This document shows positions 7,313-13,345 of a stretch of 18,344 nucleotides of DNA, in pieces. A model generated the notes under the pieces. The model saw only the letters and a list, made by a program, of their open reading frames with translations, ran no database searches and was not told the DNA's origin. Source of the DNA: JBBQSN01 sp038213835 (GTDB taxonomy: Bacteria > Actinomycetota > Actinomycetes > Actinomycetales > CAWJMD01); contig JBBQSN010000065.1 in assembly GCA_038213835.1 (NCBI GenBank), forward strand, positions 1 through 18,344, read 5' to 3'. The stretch's first letter is position 1. Each line of letters begins with the position of its first letter. Both the position numbers and the translations under genes were made by a program.

Positions 7313-7374
7313 GCGAACGTAGCGAGCGAACCAGCAGGCACCGTGCCCTGCTCGTGGCGAGGGACGAGTCATGA
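7309..7374 (+). CDS. 21-codon mini-ORF bridging argD and argF (copy B)
   Basis: ATG 7309 overlaps the argD stop (ATGA), and the TGA at 7372-7374 overlaps the argF ATG (ATGA). Unlike copy A it has a strong ribosome site of its own, GGAGG at 7298-7302, 6 nt before the ATG, which supports real translation. The peptide shares ERSERTSRH and ARDE with copy A. Its five arginines are encoded CGT, CGA, AGG, CGT and AGG, with none of the CGC expected in a high-GC gene. It may be only a coupling device, with the peptide a by-product, or an arginine-responsive element; sequence alone does not decide. Confidence 0.5.
   Translation: MSERSERTSRHRALLVARDES
7309..7374 (+). repeat. Intergenic repeat, copy B (stop-to-start linker)
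   Basis: Second copy of the 66-bp element, again exactly spanning the junction from the upstream stop to the downstream start. It carries the argF ribosome site GAGGGA (7359-7364), 6 nt before ATG 7371. It can also fold CTCGT (7351-7355) against ACGAG (7364-7368), which would partly hide that site. Copy A lacks this pairing. Confidence 0.75.
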
Positions 7375-8345
7375 GCGACGCGACGCACCTGCCGAGGCAC
7401 TTCCTGCGCGACGACGACCTCACCCCCGACGAGCAGGCCGAGGTGCTGGCCCTCGCGGCGCGACTCAAGGCCGACCGGTTCGCCGAGCGCCCCCTCGAGG
7501 GTCCCCAGGCCGTCGCGGTGCTGTTCGACAAGCCGTCCACCCGCACGCGGGTCTCGTTCAGCATCGGCGTCGCCGAGCTCGGCGGCTACCCGCTCGTCAT
7601 CGACGCCCAGGCCAGCCAGATGGGGCGCGGCGAGCCGGTGGCCGACACCGCTCGCGTGCTCGACCGGCAGGTGCGCGCGATCGTCTGGCGCACCTTCGCG
7701 CAGGGCCGGATGGAGGAGATGGCCGCGGCCAGCCGGGTCCCGGTCGTCAACGCCCTCACCGACGAGTTCCACCCGTGCCAGATCCTCGCCGACCTGCAGA
7801 CCGTGATCGAGCACAAGGGGTCCGCCGGCGGGCTGACCCTCGCCTACCTCGGTGACGGTGCGAACAACATGGCGCACTCCTACCTGCTCGGCGGGGCCAC
7901 CGCCGGTATGCACGTGCGGGTCGTGACGCCGTCGACGCACCTGCCCGCCCCCGAGGTCGTCGAGGCTGCGACCCGCATCGCGGCGACCACCGGGGGCTCG
8001 GTCAGCGTCATCGACGACCCGCTCGCCGGTGCCGAAGGCGTCGACGTGCTGGCGACCGACACCTGGGTGTCGATGGGCCAGGAGGGTGAGAAGCTCTCGC
8101 GCGCAGGGGTGGCCAGCCCCTTCGCACCGTACGCGGTCGACTCCGACTGCCTCGCTCGCGCCGCATCCGACGCCATCGTCCTGCACTGCCTACCGGCCTA
8201 CCGCGGCGTGGAGATCGCCGCGGAGGTCATCGACGGACCGCACTCGGTGGTCTGGGACGAGGCCGAGAACCGGCTGCACGCGCAGAAGGCGCTGCTCACC
8301 TGGCTGCTCGCCCGGTCGCCCGGGTCGTCGAGCAGGTCGGCGTGA
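7371..8345 (+). CDS. argF: Ornithine carbamoyltransferase
   Basis: 324 residues. Joins ornithine and carbamoyl phosphate to give citrulline. Diagnostic residues: STRTR at 56-60 (carbamoyl phosphate), HPCQ at 134-137, DTWVSMG at 230-236 (the SMG loop that distinguishes ornithine from aspartate transcarbamylases), and HCLPAYRG at 272-279, where C273 lies at the ornithine site. Residues 1-140 form the carbamoyl phosphate domain and the rest the ornithine domain. ATG 7371 overlaps the mini-ORF stop, and the stop overlaps argR as GTGA. No carA or carB is nearby. An anabolic role is favoured by its place in the biosynthetic operon. Confidence 0.97.
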   Translation: MSDATHLPRHFLRDDDLTPDEQAEVLALAARLKADRFAERPLEGPQAVAVLFDKPSTRTRVSFSIGVAELGGYPLVIDAQASQMGRGEPVADTARVLDRQVRAIVWRTFAQGRMEEMAAASRVPVVNALTDEFHPCQILADLQTVIEHKGSAGGLTLAYLGDGANNMAHSYLLGGATAGMHVRVVTPSTHLPAPEVVEAATRIAATTGGSVSVIDDPLAGAEGVDVLATDTWVSMGQEGEKLSRAGVASPFAPYAVDSDCLARAASDAIVLHCLPAYRGVEIAAEVIDGPHSVVWDEAENRLHAQKALLTWLLARSPGSSSRSA

Positions 8346-8908
8346 CGACACCGCCCACCAAGACGGCGCGGCACGCGCGCATCGTCGACCTGCTCGGGCA
8401 CCACGCGGTCCGCTCGCAGCCCGAGCTCGCCACCCTGCTCGCCCGTGACGGCGTCGAGGTCACGCAAGCCACGCTGTCGCGCGACCTCGTCGAGCTCGGC
8501 GCGAGCAAGGTCCGCTCGGGCACGCACGGCCTGGTCTACGCGGTGCCGTCGTTCGGCGGCGACCGCACGCCGCACCCCGCGATCGCCTCGGAGCAGCTCG
8601 ACGCCCGCCTCGCCCGGCTGTGCGAGGAGCTGCTCGTCAGCGCCGAGGCGAGCGCCAACCTCGTCGTGCTGCGCACGCCGCCGGGTGCCGCCCAGTTCCT
8701 GGCCTCCTCCGTGGACCAGTCGGTGCTGCCGTCGGTCCTCGGGACGATCGCGGGCGACGACACGGTCCTGGTCATCTCGCGCCAGCCGCTCGGTGGGCCG
8801 GCGCTGGCCGATCGCTTCCTGTCCCTGGCCTCGCAGCGGGTCGAGGAGAGCCCGACGCCACCGGCCGAGGACGTACCGACCACGCACCACCTGGAGGAGC
8901 ACCCGTGA
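8342..8908 (+). CDS. argR: Arginine repressor ArgR
   Basis: 188 residues. Hexameric, arginine-activated DNA-binding regulator of arginine genes. The N-terminal winged helix spans about residues 10-70, with the recognition helix in EVTQATLSRDLVELGASKVR. The C-terminal oligomerisation and arginine-binding domain (about 92-165) has TPPGAAQFLASSVD and GTIAGDDTVLVI; the acidic pair D139-D140 is the family's arginine contact. The last 20 residues form a Pro/Glu/His-rich tail absent from short ArgR proteins. It overlaps argF by GTGA and argG by GTGA, so repressor output is tied to the operon it is expected to shut off through the boxes at 2370-2407. Confidence 0.97.
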   Translation: MTTPPTKTARHARIVDLLGHHAVRSQPELATLLARDGVEVTQATLSRDLVELGASKVRSGTHGLVYAVPSFGGDRTPHPAIASEQLDARLARLCEELLVSAEASANLVVLRTPPGAAQFLASSVDQSVLPSVLGTIAGDDTVLVISRQPLGGPALADRFLSLASQRVEESPTPPAEDVPTTHHLEEHP

Positions 8909-10335
8909 GCAAGGTCCTGACGTCCCTGCCGGTCGGCCAGCGGGTGGGCATCGCCTTCTCGGGCGGCCTCGACACCTCGGTCGCCGTGGCGTGGATGCGC
9001 GAGAAGGGCGCGGTGCCCTGCACGTACACGGCTGACATCGGCCAGTATGACGAGCCGGACATCCCCGCCATCCCGGGACGGGCGATGCAGTACGGGGCCG
9101 AGCTCGCACGGGTGATCGACTGCAGGACCGCCCTCGTCGAGGCCGGTCTGGTCGCCATGTCCTGCGGCGCCTTCCACATCCGGTCCGGCGGCCGCGCCTA
9201 CTTCAACACCACACCCCTCGGCCGCGCCGTCACGGGGACCCTGCTCGTGCGCGCCATGCACGAGGACGGCGTCGACATCTGGGGTGACGGTTCGACCTTC
9301 AAGGGCAACGACATCGAGCGGTTCTACCGCTACGGGCTCCTCGCCAACCCGGACCTGCGCATCTACAAGCCCTGGCTGGACCGCGACTTCGTCACCGAGC
9401 TCGGTGGTCGGTCCGAGATGAGCCAGTGGCTCGTCCGGCGCGACCTGCCCTACCGCGACAGCGCCGAGAAGGCCTACTCCACCGACGCGAACATCTGGGG
9501 AGCGACCCACGAGGCGAAGACGCTCGAGCACCTCGACGTCTCGCTCGAGACCGTCGAGCCGATCATGGGCGTGCGGTTCTGGGACCCTGCCGTGCCGATC
9601 GAGACCGAGGACGTCACGGTCCGGTTCGAACGGGGCCGCCCCGTCGCGATCAACGGCGCCACCTGCACCGACGCCGTCGCCCTCGTGCACGAGGCGAACA
9701 CCATCGGCGGACGCCACGGCCTCGGGATGTCGGACCAGATCGAGAACCGGATCATCGAGGCCAAGTCCCGCGGCATCTACGAGGCACCGGGCATGGCGCT
9801 GCTGTGGGCCTGCTACGAGCGGCTCCTGAACGCCGTGCACAACGAGGACACGATCGCGACGTACCACGCGCAGGGCCGGCGGCTCGGTCGGCTGCTCTAC
9901 GAGGGACGTTGGCTCGATCCGCAGTCGCTCATGCTGCAGGAGTCGATCCAGCGCTGGATCGCCTCGGTCGTCACCGGCGAGGTCACCCTGCGCCTTCGGC
10001 GTGGCGAGGACTACACCGTCCTGCGCACCGAGGGTCCGGCGTTCTCGTACCACCCGGACAAGCTGTCGATGGAGCGCACGGAGAACGCCGCTTTCGGCCC
10101 CACCGACCGGATCGGCCAGCTGACCATGCGCAACCTCGACATCGCCGACTCGCGCGCGCTGCTCGAGCTGTACGCCGACCAGCCGCTCGACCAGGGCCAG
10201 GTCCTGGTCGAGAACGGCGCCCTCTTCGGTGCGCTGCCGGCCGGCGGTGCCGACCGGATCACCGCGAACCCCGGGGTGCTGGGCGACGAGGAGCTCGCGC
10301 TCGAGAACGCGGCGATGGAAGTCGGGACGGACTGA
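8905..10335 (+). CDS. argG: Argininosuccinate synthase, long (E. coli-like) type
   Basis: 476 residues. Couples citrulline and aspartate with ATP to give argininosuccinate. The ATP loop is FSGGLDTS (18-25). The segment GDGSTFKGNDIERFYRY (about 131-147) and the block around YRDSAEKAYSTDANIWG match the longer E. coli-type enzyme of about 447 residues. The M. tuberculosis and B. subtilis enzymes are about 400 residues. The C-terminal part (about 350-476) provides the extended tail used in tetramer formation. GTG 8905 overlaps the argR stop, and GGAGGAG at 8892-8898 is the ribosome site. The stop shares one base with the argH start (TGATG). Function is certain; the subtype suggests this gene has a different history from argG in the mycobacterial cluster. 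Confidence 0.95.
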   Translation: MSKVLTSLPVGQRVGIAFSGGLDTSVAVAWMREKGAVPCTYTADIGQYDEPDIPAIPGRAMQYGAELARVIDCRTALVEAGLVAMSCGAFHIRSGGRAYFNTTPLGRAVTGTLLVRAMHEDGVDIWGDGSTFKGNDIERFYRYGLLANPDLRIYKPWLDRDFVTELGGRSEMSQWLVRRDLPYRDSAEKAYSTDANIWGATHEAKTLEHLDVSLETVEPIMGVRFWDPAVPIETEDVTVRFERGRPVAINGATCTDAVALVHEANTIGGRHGLGMSDQIENRIIEAKSRGIYEAPGMALLWACYERLLNAVHNEDTIATYHAQGRRLGRLLYEGRWLDPQSLMLQESIQRWIASVVTGEVTLRLRRGEDYTVLRTEGPAFSYHPDKLSMERTENAAFGPTDRIGQLTMRNLDIADSRALLELYADQPLDQGQVLVENGALFGALPAGGADRITANPGVLGDEELALENAAMEVGTD

Positions 10336-11765
10336 TGGGCCACGGCACCGGAGCGGGCACGACGCCGTCCGGCGCGCTGTGGGGCGGACGCTTCAGCGGC
10401 GGTCCCGCCGACGCCCTCGCAGCCCTGTCCAAGAGCACGCACTTCGACTGGCGGCTGGCGCGGCACGACATCGAGGGCTCGCGCGCCCACGCCCGGGTGC
10501 TGCACGCCGCGGGGCTGCTCGACGCCGACGCCCTGGCCGCGATGCTGGACGCCCTCAAGCGGCTCGACACCGATGTCTCCTCCGGGGCGTTCCTGCCCGC
10601 CGAGTCGGACGAGGACGTGCACTCGGCCCTGGAGCGCGGCCTGGTCGAGCGGGCCGGCAGCGAGCTCGGGGGCCGGCTGCGGGCCGGTCGGTCCCGCAAC
10701 GACCAGATCGCCACGCTGGTGAGGATGTACCTGCGCGAGAGCGCACGTCGCGTCGCCGGGGGTGTGCTGGACGTCGTCCAGGGGCTGGTCGACCAGGCCG
10801 CCGCGCACCCGGGTGCCCCCATGCCCGGACGCACGCACCTGCAGCACGCCCAGCCGGTGCTGCTCGCGCACCACCTGCTGGCGCACGCATGGCCGCTGCT
10901 GCGCGACGTCGACAGGCTGCGCGACTGGGATGTCCGGGCCGCGATGTCGCCGTACGGCTCAGGCGCGCTCGCCGGGTCGTCCCTGGGGCTCGACCCGGCT
11001 GCCGTCGCTTCTGACCTGGGGTTCGACGGGCCTGTGCAGAACTCGATCGACGGGACCGCCGCCCGCGACGTCGTCGCCGAGTTCGCCTTCGTCGCCGCGA
11101 TGGTCGGGGTCGACCTGTCGCGGATCAGCGAAGAGGTGATCGTCTGGGCGACCAAGGAGTTCTCGTTCGTCACGCTCGACGACGCGTTCTCCACCGGGTC
11201 CTCGATCATGCCCCAGAAGAAGAACCCCGACGTCGCCGAGCTGGCGCGCGGCAAGGCCGGGCGCCTCATCGGCGACCTGACCGGGCTGCTGGCCACGCTG
11301 AAGGGGCTGCCGCTCGCGTACAACCGCGACCTGCAGGAGGACAAGGAGCCGGTGTTCGACGCCGTCGACACCCTCGAGGTCCTGCTCCCCGCGGTGGCGG
11401 GCATGGTCGCGACAATCACGTTCCACACGGAGCGGATGGCCGAGCTGGCGCCGCAGGGCTTCGCCCTCGCCACCGACGTCGCAGAGTGGCTGGTGCGGCA
11501 GGGGACGCCGTTCCGGGTCGCCCACGAGGTCGCCGGCGCCTGCGTGCGCGCCTGCGAGCGGCGCGGCATCGAGCTGTGGGACCTCTCCGACGACGACCTC
11601 GTCGCGATCGACCCGGCCCTGACGACGGCCGTGCGCGAGGTGCTCACGGTCGAGGGGTCGCTGGCCAGCCGGGACGGCGTCGGCGGCACCGCCCCGGTGC
11701 GGGTCGCCGAGCAGCTCGAGCAGGCCCGCGCCGCCCTGGCAGCAGCCCGCACCTGGGCTGACTGA
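10335..11765 (+). CDS. argH: Argininosuccinate lyase
   Basis: 476 residues. Splits argininosuccinate to arginine and fumarate, the last step of the pathway. It belongs to the fumarase/aspartase superfamily. Signature GSSIMPQKKNPD at 288-299 carries the catalytic serine (S289 or S290). Other conserved blocks are WGGRF (16-20), AGRSRNDQ (117-124) and GRTHLQHAQP with H168. The start codon shares its A with the argG stop. It ends the arg operon, and 470 bp follow before the next gene. Its product fumarate is the product of the succinate dehydrogenase encoded downstream, but a functional link is only a thought. Confidence 0.97.
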   Translation: MGHGTGAGTTPSGALWGGRFSGGPADALAALSKSTHFDWRLARHDIEGSRAHARVLHAAGLLDADALAAMLDALKRLDTDVSSGAFLPAESDEDVHSALERGLVERAGSELGGRLRAGRSRNDQIATLVRMYLRESARRVAGGVLDVVQGLVDQAAAHPGAPMPGRTHLQHAQPVLLAHHLLAHAWPLLRDVDRLRDWDVRAAMSPYGSGALAGSSLGLDPAAVASDLGFDGPVQNSIDGTAARDVVAEFAFVAAMVGVDLSRISEEVIVWATKEFSFVTLDDAFSTGSSIMPQKKNPDVAELARGKAGRLIGDLTGLLATLKGLPLAYNRDLQEDKEPVFDAVDTLEVLLPAVAGMVATITFHTERMAELAPQGFALATDVAEWLVRQGTPFRVAHEVAGACVRACERRGIELWDLSDDDLVAIDPALTTAVREVLTVEGSLASRDGVGGTAPVRVAEQLEQARAALAAARTWAD

Positions 11766-12235
11766 CACAGCCGTTCGAGGGCCTGGTGCGTCTGCCCGGC
11801 ATGAGGACGGTCCGGTGCGGGAGGAGCCGAGGTCCTCGTTCGCCGTGATGGCGACGGTTGAGCTGGCGGGGCCCCGCCGGTTCGCGTACGCCGTCTGCGG
11901 CCGACGGACACCGTGTCGACGCCCTCGCCCAGCGTGCCCAGGAGCAGGTCCACGTCGCCTGGCCCAGGGCACGCCGGGCGGACGACGTCGGCGCGTGCAG
12001 GAGCCGACCACGTCGGCCGCCAGCAGCAGGGGCTCCGGCGACTTCCGGGCCCGCGGCATCATCATGGCCCCGGCTGCCCCCTCGTCGGGGTTCGAGGTGG
12101 TCCTCACGCCGGCCGACCTCGAGCGTCCGGCCGGGTGTCGCCCTTGCCCTGATCGGCCCGTCTCGACAGACTGCCGCGCAGGGACCCGTGACGGAGCGGG
12201 TACGACGGAGGTGCTCTGGACGTGAGGACGACCTG
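11766..12235. other. Gap of 470 bp without a convincing gene; possible decayed coding sequence
   Basis: I see no gene with a recognisable product and no clear terminator. The region keeps coding-like GC at third positions, but in pieces that change frame. On the plus strand, good-looking peptide runs such as FAVMATVELAGPRRFAYAVCG (11839 onward), HRVDALAQRAQEQVHVAW and GFEVVLTPADLE (12088 onward) are not in one frame. On the minus strand, RKSPEPLLLAADVVGSCT and DVDLLLGTLGEGVDTVSV are likewise in different frames. This looks like a broken gene, strand undecided. A promoter for the following sdh genes should lie at its 3' end, but I could not pick one out with confidence. Confidence 0.35.
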
Positions 12236-12514
12236 ATGAGCTCGCAGGAGACGATCGCGCACGCCCGCTCGCTGGTGGCCGACATGCGCCGCACCGTGCA
12301 GGGCCTGGCCGCCCAGTACGGCGAGACCGTCGACGTCCACCGGCTCAAGGACGACGTCGCGCGGCTGGCCGCCGACCTCAACCTGCTGGCCAGCGGTTCG
12401 CCGCGCACGGCCGGCGGGCAGCACGAGGTGGTCTACATCCCCGACGACGACTACGCCGACGACTTCTGGGCCGAGGCCGACGACGAGGGCCTGGGCCACC
12501 AGGGTCGCGGGTGA
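12236..12514 (+). CDS. Small acidic protein of the Sdh1 operon (Rv0250c-like)
   Basis: 92 residues, soluble, no signal or membrane segment. Residues 3-52 are predicted helical, with leucine/valine heptad-like spacing (RSLVADMRRTVQGLAAQ, then LKDDVARLAADLNLL). Then come a short linker and a strongly acidic tail with YIPDDDYADDFW and DDEGLG. ATG 12236 has GAGGACG upstream, and its stop overlaps the anchor gene as GTGA, so it is made together with the dehydrogenase. In M. tuberculosis a conserved protein of similar size, Rv0250c, also sits next to the Sdh1 anchor Rv0249c. I recall a similar IPD...FW...DDEG tail there, though I could not check this. No function is known to me; an accessory or assembly role for Sdh1 is inference from position. 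Confidence 0.85.
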   Translation: MSSQETIAHARSLVADMRRTVQGLAAQYGETVDVHRLKDDVARLAADLNLLASGSPRTAGGQHEVVYIPDDDYADDFWAEADDEGLGHQGRG

Positions 12515-13323
12515 GCGCGCCGCCCGCCTCCGGGGTCGGCGCACCGGGCCGCGCCCGGATCGCGGCGAGGACCCTGCGCACCGACCGCTACTGGCTCCAG
12601 CCGCTCGTCACCGTCGTCCTGTTCAGCCTGTGGCTCGGCTACGGCCTCGTCCGCACGGCCACGCAGAAGCACTACTTCGTGCCCGAGTACGAGTACCTCA
12701 CGCCGTTCGCGTCCCCGTGCGTCAGCGCGTCGTGCGTCGAGGGGTCGTCCCACCTGGGGGTCTGGTTCGGCGAGTTCCCCCCACTCATCCCGCTGGCGAT
12801 CGTCACCCTGCCGTTCCTGCTGCTGTTCCGGCTCACCTGCTACTACTACCGCAAGGCGTACTACCGCGCGTTCTGGCTGTCGCCGCCGGCGTGCGCCGTC
12901 GCCGAGCCGCACCAGAAGTACTCGGGCGAGACGCGTTTCCCGCTGATCGTGCAGAACGCGCACCGCTACTTCTTCTACGCCGCCGTGCTCATCTCGCTGA
13001 TCAACACCTATGACGCTCTGCGTGCCTTCCATGGTGCCGACGGCGGGTTCGGCATGGGCCTCGGCACGCTGGTGCTGCTGACGAACGTCGTCCTGCTGTG
13101 GCTGTACACGGTCTCGTGCCACTCCTGCCGCAGCCTGGTCGGTGGCCGGCTCAAGCACTTCAGCAAGCACCCGGTCAGGTACCAGGCGTGGCAGTGGGTC
13201 TCGAAGCTGAACGAGCGGCACATGCAGCTCGCGTGGATCACCCTGGCGAGCCTCGTGCTCACCGACCTGTACGTCTGGATGGTCGCCAGCGGCACCATCA
13301 CCGACCTGCGCTTCATCAACTAG
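12511..13323 (+). CDS. sdhC: Succinate dehydrogenase membrane anchor (Sdh1 type)
   Basis: 270 residues. Integral membrane subunit that holds the catalytic pair at the membrane and passes electrons to menaquinone. Five hydrophobic segments are visible at about 30-49, 91-110, 152-170, 185-203 and 239-258, as expected for a single-chain anchor replacing SdhC plus SdhD. Between them are aromatic-rich loops (CYYYRKAYYRAFW, 110-122) and SCHSCRSLVGGRLKHFSKHP (202-221), with cysteines and histidines typical of this family. Length and order match M. tuberculosis Rv0249c, next to Rv0248c and Rv0247c. GTG 12511 overlaps the small upstream gene. The gene symbol is by role; E. coli SdhC is not similar. 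Confidence 0.9.
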   Translation: MSAPPASGVGAPGRARIAARTLRTDRYWLQPLVTVVLFSLWLGYGLVRTATQKHYFVPEYEYLTPFASPCVSASCVEGSSHLGVWFGEFPPLIPLAIVTLPFLLLFRLTCYYYRKAYYRAFWLSPPACAVAEPHQKYSGETRFPLIVQNAHRYFFYAAVLISLINTYDALRAFHGADGGFGMGLGTLVLLTNVVLLWLYTVSCHSCRSLVGGRLKHFSKHPVRYQAWQWVSKLNERHMQLAWITLASLVLTDLYVWMVASGTITDLRFIN

Positions 13324-13345
13324 CAGAAGGGTTCACTTCACCGAC

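Noticed and set aside
9426..11765. Long frame joined to argH, 779 codons
   Set aside because: The part before 10335 is an out-of-frame shadow of argG. ArgH begins at ATG 10335 with the normal WGGRF N-terminus.
11815..12225. 136-codon plus-strand frame in the arg-sdh gap
   Set aside because: Its middle part is Arg/Pro-rich and looks out of frame; no product recognised, so it is listed only as part of a possible broken gene.
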